A stretch of 26,803 nt of DNA. Origin: a virus. Every line of letters begins with the position of its first letter. The first letter of the stretch is position 1. Below, in pieces: positions 12,514 through 20,600 of this stretch. The notes beneath the pieces were generated by a model, which worked only from the letters and a program-made list of their open reading frames with translations, was not told where the DNA came from and ran no database searches. The DNA lies in the IMG/VR virus record IMGVR_UViG_3300033141_002166, positions 1 through 26,803 of that record, one strand, 5' to 3'. Made by a program: the position numbers and the translations under genes.

Positions 12514-13629
12514 ATGAATCTTAACTTTGCTGATGCTTTGAAAGAACTTGGGGCCGATGCTTCATTCCTATTCGCCAATGAAGTACGACCGCCAGCCTGG
12601 TATCTATTCAATCAGTATTTACCAGAAATGAACGAGCCTGGCTATAACGTAGAAAACGGTTCAATGACCGTTCGCTCCGCGATGGCCGGCTTAGCAGGAA
12701 CCGACTCTCCCTACCCCCCGACCGGGATCACAGAGGTGAGTACCTTCATGGAAGAAGTTAGCAAACTCGCTAACTACGTCGTTCTTCCAGAACGTGCGAT
12801 CCGACGTATGCAAGCCCTCTTGCGAGGAATGGGACAGAACGATTCAATCGACTTCATCCAAAACGAAGCCCTTAACTTCCTGGATAAAGTAATCGTGCAG
12901 GCGCATATTGATGCGTTTGAATGGTTGCGAGCGCAAGCCATCACCAGTGGCGCGATCTCCTGGAGTTTCAACGACATGGAAATTGCCGTTGATTACGGCA
13001 TTCCCGCTGCCAACATTCTCACCACCCGAACAGGGACGGCCGCGTGGGATAGTACAGCATCCGGGTTCTGGGCAGACATTGCCGAATTGCAGCGAGTGTT
13101 GCACTACAATGTCAACGATTTCATCGTTCACCCGAACACCCTGACCAAAATCATCGACAACGACGTGAACAGCATTGAGCTGGTCAACTTCACCGACATG
13201 GCAAACGGAACACAGGAATACACCTTCACGCGGCTGATCGGGACAACCGAACGTCTTGATTCTGACATGCGCCGAACCATTCGTATCAAAGCGTATGGCC
13301 TGGAAGCAGAAGTTATGAATCCTGCCGGTCCAGATTCAACCCAGCTGTTACCGTTTATGCCAGAAGGAAAGATCGTCGCCATAGCAAATGCTGGGCGAAC
13401 CGGCTATCGCGTTGGCGAAGGGTCAGTTGATGATCCATACAAGAGCATGGCTCTTGGCTACACCCACATCGGTCCTACCGTCGAAGGCGGCGGCGCACCT
13501 GGTCGTTGGGCGCAGTTATTCACACCTGAAGCAATGCCTATGCAATTGCACGGCCGTGCCGTGACCAATGGCCTTCCAGTCATCGAAGTGCCGGAAAAGA
13601 TTGCAATCGCTTCTAGCGACTTAACGTAG
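12514..13629 (+). CDS. Major capsid protein (lambda gpE-like family)
   Basis: The product has 371 residues. Segments typical of the lambda gpE group are visible: a central ISWSFNDMEIAVDYGIPAAN (about 150-170), then WADIAELQRV followed by a VNDFIVHPNTL strand, with a Gly/Pro-rich C-terminus. There is no N-terminal delta domain or cleavage signal of the HK97 type. Its arginines are all CGN codons, unlike the AGA/AGG-rich neighbours, as expected for the most highly expressed virion gene. The start is ATG 12514 behind GGGAGGATAAAGG. Confidence 0.92.
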   Translation: MNLNFADALKELGADASFLFANEVRPPAWYLFNQYLPEMNEPGYNVENGSMTVRSAMAGLAGTDSPYPPTGITEVSTFMEEVSKLANYVVLPERAIRRMQALLRGMGQNDSIDFIQNEALNFLDKVIVQAHIDAFEWLRAQAITSGAISWSFNDMEIAVDYGIPAANILTTRTGTAAWDSTASGFWADIAELQRVLHYNVNDFIVHPNTLTKIIDNDVNSIELVNFTDMANGTQEYTFTRLIGTTERLDSDMRRTIRIKAYGLEAEVMNPAGPDSTQLLPFMPEGKIVAIANAGRTGYRVGEGSVDDPYKSMALGYTHIGPTVEGGGAPGRWAQLFTPEAMPMQLHGRAVTNGLPVIEVPEKIAIASSDLT

Positions 13630-13640
13630 GTTTTCGAGCA

Positions 13641-13666
13641 GACGTTCCCGCGATCGGAACAAACGT
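13641..13666 (+). promoter_or_regulatory. Hairpin after the major capsid gene (first of two)
   Basis: GACGTTCC at 13641-13648 pairs with GGAAC at 13656-13660 and AACGTC at 13661-13666 (the inner five bp are exact, the outer ones need a one-base bulge). It lies 12 bases after the capsid stop codon and may protect the capsid mRNA 3' end. Confidence 0.45.
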
Positions 13667-13676
13667 CGCGACAGAT

Positions 13677-13724
13677 TTAGGGTGCAGAAGTTGCCTATCC
13701 CGCAAGCTCCTGCACCCTAAGTTT
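13677..13724 (+). terminator. Partial terminator or attenuator after the major capsid gene
   Basis: TTAGGGTGCAG (13677-13687) pairs perfectly with CTGCACCCTAA (13710-13720). An inner stem TTGC (13691-13694) with GCAA (13702-13705) can also form. Only GTTT follows, so termination should be incomplete, lowering expression of the connector genes relative to capsid. Confidence 0.6.
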
Positions 13725-13738
13725 AAAGGTGTGAAACA

Positions 13739-14122
13739 ATGGAAACAAGATACAGAAAACTTGGCAGCAAGTATGTCGATTGGTACGGCCGTCCTGCCAC
13801 AAAAGAGCAGTACGTAATATCTCATTCTGAGATACAGTCCCAAGAACCGCTGCCAATGCCAGAAGTCGATCTGCAAGAAGAGCCAGAGGGATATCCCATT
13901 CCATCAGACAAACTTACTGGAACACGTGTTCCACATAGCGCCGCAATTGAAAAGAATGGGATCACTACGATCTCGCAGCTTCCCAAATCCATCAAAGGAT
14001 TAAAAGCGTTAAACGGCATCGGCGTAAAGTCTGCCATAGACATTGCCTATTGGCTAGAAGAAACCAGAGGAATAAACGTGGCTGGGTATCCGCTAGTACA
14101 TGCCGTATCGGAAGAAGAGTAG
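13739..14122 (+). CDS. Head-tail connector region protein with helix-hairpin-helix motif
   Basis: The product has 127 residues. Residues of about 75-107 (GITTISQLPKSIKGLKALNG, then IGVKSAIDIAYWL) form a recognisable helix-hairpin-helix, a DNA-backbone-binding fold that includes the GIG turn. The N-terminal half (residues 1-60) is polar and Pro/Glu-rich. It sits directly after the capsid gene where head-completion proteins are encoded. The motif could contact packaged DNA at the portal vertex. The start is ATG 13739, preceded by AAAGGTG. Confidence 0.65.
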   Translation: METRYRKLGSKYVDWYGRPATKEQYVISHSEIQSQEPLPMPEVDLQEEPEGYPIPSDKLTGTRVPHSAAIEKNGITTISQLPKSIKGLKALNGIGVKSAIDIAYWLEETRGINVAGYPLVHAVSEEE

Positions 14123-14129
14123 GTGATTT

Positions 14130-14531
14130 ATGGCAAACCTCTTTGAATCAGTCCAGTTCGAGATAGGAGATAGCGTCGAAGAGAACGGAATCATGCCCGG
14201 TAACATTCCGGTTACCGAGAAGCAGTTTCAATATGCTTGTTCGGCAGAGCATGTTACAGAGCAGGCGACTCCTTCTCAAAGAGAAATCGGGCGCGTTTCT
14301 GCAAAGCTCCTTGAAATGGCCTCAGTTGCATGGGCATCTAAGCCGCTTGAAACCGAGCTTGGGCCAGCAACAGAAGTCAACAACTCCAGCATCATGCTAA
14401 GTCGCAAAGCGTCGAAGCTAAGGGCCATATGGGGATACGGCGATGAAGAACGAGGTGATGAGATCAAATCCAGGCCAGCAGCTACCTACGCCGCAGTCGG
14501 TATGTATCCGTCATTGCCAGGTATAAACTAG
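14130..14531 (+). CDS. Probable head-tail adaptor
   Basis: The 133-residue product starts at ATG 14130 behind AGGTGAT. A helical stretch (residues of about 29-65, TEKQFQYACSAEHVTEQATP onward to LLEMASVAWA) and its position as the second gene after the capsid fit the small helical adaptor proteins that dock under the portal. There is no diagnostic motif, so the assignment is positional. Its TAG stop overlaps the GTG start of the next gene. Confidence 0.5.
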   Translation: MANLFESVQFEIGDSVEENGIMPGNIPVTEKQFQYACSAEHVTEQATPSQREIGRVSAKLLEMASVAWASKPLETELGPATEVNNSSIMLSRKASKLRAIWGYGDEERGDEIKSRPAATYAAVGMYPSLPGIN

Positions 14532-14848
14532 TGTCCTACGAGCATCTAATGGTCACACATTGTGCCGTTATGGATGTCGATCAGGCAGGCGGAGCTTCTA
14601 CGGAAGTGATTAGCGATCTGCGCTGTTCTAATCCGTTCCCCTACATCTTTCGTCAAACTCGTGGAGAAACTGCCTACGACTTTCATCCAATTCAAATATT
14701 GACCGAAGTTCCAACAGAAACGATCAAGGAAAACATGCGAATGGTATTTGCTACCGGAGAGGATTATCGTATTCACAGCGTCAACAAATGGCCTATGACC
14801 AACTCCGAGTTCCTTGAAATAGTTTTACAAGGAGACGGCAATGCTTAG
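14531..14848 (+). CDS. Probable head-closure (stopper) protein
   Basis: The product has 105 residues from GTG 14531, overlapping the preceding stop (TAGTG). It appears beta-rich, with strands around VTHCAVMDVDQ, IFRQTRGETAYD, IQILTEV and DYRIHSVNKW, and a C-terminal LEIVLQGDG. The size and the order adaptor, stopper, gp10-like, tail terminator match siphovirus necks. The assignment is by position and predicted fold type only. Confidence 0.5.
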   Translation: MSYEHLMVTHCAVMDVDQAGGASTEVISDLRCSNPFPYIFRQTRGETAYDFHPIQILTEVPTETIKENMRMVFATGEDYRIHSVNKWPMTNSEFLEIVLQGDGNA

Positions 14849-15290
14849 ATGGTATGCGAATCCTAACCTTGATGTCTTTGCAGCTCAAATCCAAAAAGAA
14901 TCCGCTAGACTGCGCTCCCTCAAGGAAATAACAAAGCCGGGCAGGAATAATATTGCTTCACAAATAGCATGGTTCTTGGGCCGGCAATATTTGGAGATAG
15001 CACGGGGCATGGCGCCAGAAGATACCGGATTGCTCAAGCAGTCTCATAGAGTAGGACAACCAGAATTCTCAAGTACAACCGATGGCATCAAAGCCTCTGT
15101 AATCATTGACATCGATCCAAATACAATCGAGAACGTCAGATGGGGTGGTTATCCAGTTGATTACGGGGCAGACTATCACCAAGATCGCCTGCAGTGGTTC
15201 GATCATGCGGCAGCAGCAATGGACCCACTGATAGATAGATTAGCTGATGATATGTTTCACGCATACGTCGAAAGATTGTGGGATCGCTAA
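14841..15290 (+). CDS. HK97 gp10-like neck/tail completion protein
   Basis: The 149-residue product starts at ATG 14841, eight bases inside the previous gene and behind AAGGAGA. Family-like features are an N-terminal helix, APEDTGLLKQSHRVG (about residues 55-69, the 'P.DTG.L..S' motif of gp10-type proteins) and a later YPVDYGADYHQ ('v.YG..yH') near 104-114. These proteins sit at the head-tail interface. Its TAA overlaps the next ATG. Confidence 0.75.
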   Translation: MLRWYANPNLDVFAAQIQKESARLRSLKEITKPGRNNIASQIAWFLGRQYLEIARGMAPEDTGLLKQSHRVGQPEFSSTTDGIKASVIIDIDPNTIENVRWGGYPVDYGADYHQDRLQWFDHAAAAMDPLIDRLADDMFHAYVERLWDR

Positions 15291-15715
15291 TGTTGATCAA
15301 AGAAATTCGTAAAGAGATCGCAAGAGTCCTTGCGGCAGATACAGACCTTGGCGAAACAATGCAGGTCCATATCTACGATTCCTCTCAACTGCCTGGCAAG
15401 TATAACAGGGAACTTTGCGTCTACTCCGCTGGCTCCTCTCCAACCCAATACCCCGTAATCGGAAAATCATCAGGTGCGCCAGTCTATCAATATGTGCTCT
15501 ATTGGATTGTCAAATTCGACAGTGGTCAGTTAGCCGCAATGGAAGATGTCTGCGACGATGTTGAAAATGCAGTTTACCGTATTCTTGGAGAAGAAAACTA
15601 TCGCAACTCCTTGTGGAGAAAGATAGTATTCCCGAACTTTAGTTTACGGCCGTTAGCGCCAGGTGGCGTCAATAACGCGCACCCGGGCAGAGTTTTAGTA
15701 AGGATCATTACATGA
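15290..15715 (+). CDS. Probable tail terminator protein
   Basis: The product has 141 residues from ATG 15290 (TAATG overlap). An upstream in-frame ATG at 15278 would lie inside the previous gene. The pattern is an N-terminal helix (IKEIRKEIARVLA), central strands (YQYVLYWIVKF), a second helix (MEDVCDDVENAVYRIL) and a final strand (RVLVRIIT). This helix-strand-helix-strand order is typical of tail terminators that cap the tube and join it to the neck, and the position is right. Confidence 0.6.
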   Translation: MLIKEIRKEIARVLAADTDLGETMQVHIYDSSQLPGKYNRELCVYSAGSSPTQYPVIGKSSGAPVYQYVLYWIVKFDSGQLAAMEDVCDDVENAVYRILGEENYRNSLWRKIVFPNFSLRPLAPGGVNNAHPGRVLVRIIT

Positions 15716-15951
15716 CAAAAAAGAAAACGACCAAAGAGCCGCAGAGGCAGTACGTTATCCTTCAGCCAGTTCTATATAAGGCCATGATACCGGATGAGTT
15801 TGAACTTATTCAACCAGCGGCCGATCCTTATGCTGATGACGCCCCGCGCCGGCCGTTTGAACATTTAGGGAAAACAGATATAAACCGTCTACTCATGCGA
15901 AACATTATCGCAGAAGAACCGCCTACAAAGGCTACGACAGGAGATAAATAA
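15712..15951 (+). CDS. Small hypothetical protein between tail terminator and tail tube
   Basis: The 79-residue product overlaps the preceding gene (ATGA) and the next start (TAATG). It has a basic first 12 residues (TKKKTTKEPQRQ), a short beta-like stretch (YVILQPVLYKAMI) and an acidic, Pro-rich middle. It is a real gene by its double overlap and its place in the operon. No family is recognised. Small accessory proteins at this position occur in several siphoviruses. Confidence 0.65.
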   Translation: MTKKKTTKEPQRQYVILQPVLYKAMIPDEFELIQPAADPYADDAPRRPFEHLGKTDINRLLMRNIIAEEPPTKATTGDK

Positions 15952-16415
15952 TGGCCATAACAACTCAACTATATATTCCAGATCGCGGATCGGTCACAAT
16001 CAATGCGGCCGAAGAAAACGGCAGCGTCAAAACGCTTTCGTACAATGTTCCGCGTAAAAGCGAAAGAATCGTAAACAGTCTAGGCGGAAGCAAAACCGAG
16101 ACACAAGCCCGCGCAAAGGCTGGAAACTATGAAGTCGCCATGTCCGTTTTGGATGACCGATCGTTAGATGAAACCCTTGGAGTTTCGGGCCTTTTGGCGA
16201 CACTTTGGGAAGCATACGAAACAAATATCGAACTTGAAGATATGCTCGTCGTTCCAGCAGGCAGCACAACGGGCATGACCGGCTACACATTCGGCGGGAG
16301 CATACACGTCGTTTCCTGTCCTCCTCATGCGGATATGGATGCAGACACCGAAGAAGAGGGTGTCGCAGATGTCATTGTCGTGACAGAAACAATCACGCCT
16401 GCCGCAATTGCCTAG
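15951..16415 (+). CDS. Tail tube protein, copy 1
   Basis: The product has 154 residues and a mostly beta composition. Its position just before the G/GT chaperones and tape measure identifies it as the tube subunit. It is about 83% identical by eye to the next gene (128 of 154 positions), with variation concentrated at residues 16-22, 73-83 and 96-108. ATG 15951 overlaps the previous stop. The C-terminal 50 residues (MTGYTFGGSIHVVSCPPHAD onward) are nearly invariant between the copies. Confidence 0.8.
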   Translation: MAITTQLYIPDRGSVTINAAEENGSVKTLSYNVPRKSERIVNSLGGSKTETQARAKAGNYEVAMSVLDDRSLDETLGVSGLLATLWEAYETNIELEDMLVVPAGSTTGMTGYTFGGSIHVVSCPPHADMDADTEEEGVADVIVVTETITPAAIA

Positions 16416-16456
16416 TTCCGAAACGGCTTTAGCATCAATCAAAAAGGAAACAAATC

Positions 16457-16921
16457 ATGGCGATAACCACACAACTATACATACCCGACCGAGGATCAGT
16501 AAAAATCAACGGGACAGAACAAAACGGAAGCGTCAAAACGCTCTCCTACAACGTTCCACGTAAAAGCGAAAGAATCGTAAATAGTCTAGGGGGAACCAAG
16601 ACCGAAACCCAATCCCGCGCAAAGGCTGGAAACTACGAAGTAGCCATGTCCGTCCTGGATGATCGTTCCCTTCTAGAGTCGGCCGCAGCAACAGGATTGC
16701 TTAAATCCCTGTGGGAAGCCTACGAGAACAACGTTGAGCTAACCTCAATGGTTGTCATTCCAGCCGGTGTAGCAATAGGCATGACCGGCTACACATTCGG
16801 CGGAAGTATACACGTCGTTTCTTGTCCTCCTCATGCCGACATGGATGCAGACACCGAAGAAGAAGGTATCGCAGATGTCATTGTCGTGACAGAAACAGTC
16901 ACGCCTGCCGCAGTAGCATAG
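16457..16921 (+). CDS. Tail tube protein, copy 2 (tandem paralogue)
   Basis: The 154-residue product starts at ATG 16457 behind AAAAGGAAAC, 41 bases after copy 1. It is colinear with copy 1 with no gaps. Differences cluster in three short surface-like patches while the N-terminus (MAITTQLYIPDRGSV) and C-terminus are kept. Both copies keep intact frames and their own ribosome binding sites, so both are probably made. The tube may be a mixed polymer, or one copy may serve as a tip or terminator variant. Confidence 0.8.
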   Translation: MAITTQLYIPDRGSVKINGTEQNGSVKTLSYNVPRKSERIVNSLGGTKTETQSRAKAGNYEVAMSVLDDRSLLESAAATGLLKSLWEAYENNVELTSMVVIPAGVAIGMTGYTFGGSIHVVSCPPHADMDADTEEEGIADVIVVTETVTPAAVA

Positions 16922-16971
16922 CCGCGAATAGGCTACCAATAACGTATATCGTGAATATAAAGGGGAAATAG

Positions 16972-17337
16972 ATGGCGAACAAGCCGAAAGTTGTTAAAGC
17001 TTTTGTAAACGAACAAACAGTGGACATAGAAGCGGCGGGAATGAAAGGAACAGTCACCATTCCAGTTATGATGACGGATAGTGATCTGGCAACCTATCTT
17101 TCTCTCACAGAGAAAAATGTCGAGCTAATCAATAATTGGAAAGAGGATCAACCTCCTCTTCTAAGAGTGAACCTTGCATGGACTGCAAGAAAGCATTTAG
17201 TACGTGCAATAGACTTCCCAGGTGCAGCAATCGACAATTTCAGAAATGGAGACAAGCCGTTTCCAGTCCTTGTTCACGTAATTACGCCATTATTAGATCC
17301 TTTAATTGACGATGCGTTAAATCTCCCAAAGTCATGA
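16972..17337 (+). CDS. Tail assembly chaperone (gpG-like)
   Basis: The product has 121 residues. It stands directly between the tail tube genes and the overlapping T gene/tape measure, the fixed position of the lambda G analogue. Its first 45 residues are beta-like (VVKAFVNEQTVDIEAAG, MKGTVTIPVMM) and the rest helical. Three codons before its stop lies the heptamer CCCAAAG (17325-17331) in the correct phase for -1 slippage, which would extend it into the next frame. The chaperone coats the tape measure during tube polymerisation. The start is ATG 16972 behind AAAGGGGAAA. Confidence 0.8.
   Translation: MANKPKVVKAFVNEQTVDIEAAGMKGTVTIPVMMTDSDLATYLSLTEKNVELINNWKEDQPPLLRVNLAWTARKHLVRAIDFPGAAIDNFRNGDKPFPVLVHVITPLLDPLIDDALNLPKS
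17325..17331 (+). promoter_or_regulatory. Programmed -1 frameshift slippery site CCCAAAG
   Basis: It is read as C CCA AAG in the G frame (codons 17326-17328 and 17329-17331). A one-base backward slip gives CCC AAA, then GTC ATG AAG, entering the T frame. X XXY YYZ heptamers at exactly this point make the G-T fusion in lambda and many siphoviruses. No obvious stimulatory hairpin was noted just downstream. Confidence 0.75.
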
Positions 17338-17633
17338 AGCTCGTCTGGAATTGGGCAAAAGCAAAGAAAGGAACTAAACCACCCCTACATCCCATCCTTT
17401 CAATGTCCAATTGGCTGTATGACGCACAGGCGAGCCAAGCAGCAGGAAGGTACATTTTTCGCTTACCCTATCCAGGAGGCGATTGGATAGCCGAAAAAAA
17501 GAGAAACAGCTACCTACTGTATCTAATGGATATAGCTAAACAGGTAGCCGTTTTAGCATATAAGACAAGTACAGGTGAGAAATTAACCAAAGAAGAAGAG
17601 AAGCTTCTTAATCAAGTAGCCGAACATCTTTAG
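17334..17633 (+). CDS. Tail assembly chaperone T part, expressed as G-T frameshift fusion
   Basis: The frame from ATG 17334 encodes 99 residues. As in other siphoviruses it is probably made mainly as the C-terminal extension of the G protein (combined product about 16972-17633, roughly 220 residues) through CCCAAAG. ATG 17334 overlaps the G stop and has no good ribosome binding site. The sequence is Trp-, Tyr- and Lys-rich with a helical acidic end (GEKLTKEEEKLLNQVAEHL). It should recruit tube subunits to the chaperone-coated tape measure. The tape measure starts eight bases after its stop. Confidence 0.75.
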   Translation: MKLVWNWAKAKKGTKPPLHPILSMSNWLYDAQASQAAGRYIFRLPYPGGDWIAEKKRNSYLLYLMDIAKQVAVLAYKTSTGEKLTKEEEKLLNQVAEHL

Positions 17634-17641
17634 GAACCAGC

Positions 17642-20600
17642 ATGTCAAGAAAAATAGAAACAGAAGTTGGCGTAACAGCAAGCGCAAAAGGAATAAACGA
17701 GGCAGCGGCCGCAGTTGATAAACTTCTTGCTCAAATGCTGGATCTTAATAAAGGTCAAAAGGATACAGCAACTTCCTCAATTAAACTCACGAAAGCCATA
17801 CGCGGTCTTGATAACGCAACCGATCCAGCCGCAGAAGAACTCATGGTTCTTAATAAGGATCTGGATCGTCTTGGCGCCAACATGCAGAAAGTGGCGCAAG
17901 AAACAAAAGAATATGCTACCGCCGTAAAAGCTATGGACGGCGCGACTGATGATCAGATAAGAGATGCTGATCGTCTCGCTGAGATCACGCAAGAACAGGC
18001 AGACATTCAATCAAGATTAAACAGAGAGGTTCACGAAAGCACTCAGAAATCCGAAGCTGCAACCGCAGCAACAAAACAACATGCCGTTGCAGAAGAAAGA
18101 TTAACACTCTCCCTTGAAGAAGGATACGTTGCGCAGAAAGCCTCCACCGATGCAAACCAACAGCATGAAACAGAATTAAAGCGAATGACTATCGCGCAAG
18201 ACGCCAATTATCTTGCTGTCAAATCAACCGCAGATGCCAATCTCCGCTATAAAACATCCATGAAGGAAATGGCTCTGCAATCTCAAAAACAGTATGTAGC
18301 ACAAAAATCATTGGTCCAAGTCAACCAGCAAATGACTAATGAACAGCGGCGCCTTAAAATAGGATCGAGCGAAGTCGTTGTTGCTTTGAGAGCACAAGAA
18401 GCTGAAACACACCGGCTTGCTCGTGCTGAAATAAGAGCCAAGACAGAAACCCGATTATTCGGTATCGAAACACAGAAATTAAAAGAATCGCTTGTTACAG
18501 CCGTTGCCGCTGGTGGCGTAGCTGGTATCGTTTTCAAGGGTTTGCAGATAATTGGTGATGGTTTTAGACGAGCAGGAGAAGCGGCAAAAGAGTTCCAGCG
18601 CCAGGCCACAGAAACATTCTCCTCAGTAGAAGAAGAAGTCGCCAGAAGCAAAGCCCAAATCCCTGAACTAGTTCAAAGTCAAGAAGAGCTTTATAGCGCA
18701 ACCGTTCGTGCTGCCCGAGAGATAGGACGTGGGCCGTTAGAAACACAAACCGCATTGCGTAAAGCAATGAACCTTGGTCTTGATTACAACGACGCCATGC
18801 AAGCGGTAGAGGTATCAACAAAGGCTGCACGAGTTGCCAATGCGGATATGACAGAAACGCTTATCACAGGCATGAGTACGGTCAATGCGTACGGCCGTGG
18901 TATGTATGACATCAATGCAGTCCTGGACCAGTATGCTTACCTCGTCCAAAATTCCAATCTTGAAACACAAGACTTGATCAGCGGCATGGCAAAGATTATC
19001 TCCCCGGCAGCAGAGGCGGGAGTAAGCCTGGAGGAAGTCACAGCCGCTATGGTCGTCATGAATCGCCAGGGTGATGACTTCCAAGAAATTGGCGATCTGC
19101 TAGGCAATATGCTCACGCAGTTAGCAGTCAGAGGGACCACAGCCGGCAGAGCTTTTGAAGCAGCGGCAGGTATGGGATTCCGAGAATTTACGGCCGCTGG
19201 TGGAACATTAATAGAAGGCTTGATATTACTTGAAGATCATGCCGATGATACAGAGCAGTCAATAAGCGAACTAGTCCAGGGCAACAGCAAATTCTACCGT
19301 GATATGTTAGCCGGTCGTGGTGTCCTCGAATTAACAGGACGGCATACAGCAGAATTAGCAGAGGCATACGAAGGCGCCCTTCTCGCACAAGGAACATTAG
19401 CTGATCAAACAGCGCAATTTACAGGAACATTGTATCTTGCAACAGAGGAAATGAACGCGGCAAAGGAAGCTGCGTGGGCAACAGAAGGATCTCTTACACA
19501 AGGATTAGCTAGGGGATTCACAAATGCAAAAACAACTCTCTACGATTTAATCAACACCCTTTCAACCGCAGCAGTTTCATACAAAGACTTGAACTCCGCA
19601 TTTAATGAAGCAACTACTATCTATGGTGGAGATTTTGTAGAAATAGAGAACTTCATAGTTTCAATAATAGACAAATCTGGGACAGACCTAGAAATTCAGC
19701 ATGAAATTAATAAAACCAGAGCTGCCACAGCAGAAATAATAAGAGAAAACGTCGATATATCAAAAGAAGAATTAGAAATAGCAATCCAAAATTATTATTG
19801 GCAGCAACTTGCTTTAGAAGGAGCAAAACAAGAAAAGAATATCTATCAAGACATGGCCGACATAGATCGGATAAAAGAGTTTGATAGAATGACAGAGGCT
19901 CAAAGAGAAGCCTATGAACTTCAAAAGGCACAGGCCGACGAAGCCGAAAGAATAGAAAAGGCAGAGGCAGCCGCATTATTAACCGCAGAACAAAAAGCCA
20001 AGTGGGAACAGATCATAGCAGAAAGGCTTGCAGAACAATACGCTATATTGGTGTCTGCTTATGACGCTAGTAAATCCTACATAGATAACATCAGCGGTCT
20101 CCAAGTCGATTTAGGATTAGCCACAGATCCAGAGGAAATAGAACAGCTTAAAGAGCAATTAAAAGAAGCTGGAGAATCAATTGATACTTATTATCGACAA
20201 GCTCTAATAGATTCAATTGTCGCTAATGGCGATTTCAGTGAAAGTACAATCGACCTTAAAGTGAAACTTGGTCTGCTCACAAAAGAGGCCGGCGAGCTGC
20301 AAAAAGAATTCTTAGGTATAAAAACAGAGATCGATTTACTTGGGCAGTCGGAAGGATTTAATGATCTCAATCTTGAACAACAAGCATTAGCCGCTGAAAG
20401 AGTTGCAGCAGGTCTTATGACAGCCAAAGAAGCAGTTGAGCAATTCGATCCATCTAATTGGCGAGAAGGTGTTGCTCCTGGAATCGTAAGATCAGAAGAG
20501 GGGTTCCGGGATGCGATTGTGAATGTTCGCATACCAGAAGCAGATGAAGCAAAGCTTACCGCGATGGAAGAACAGCTAACACTTATCACCACAAGCAAAT

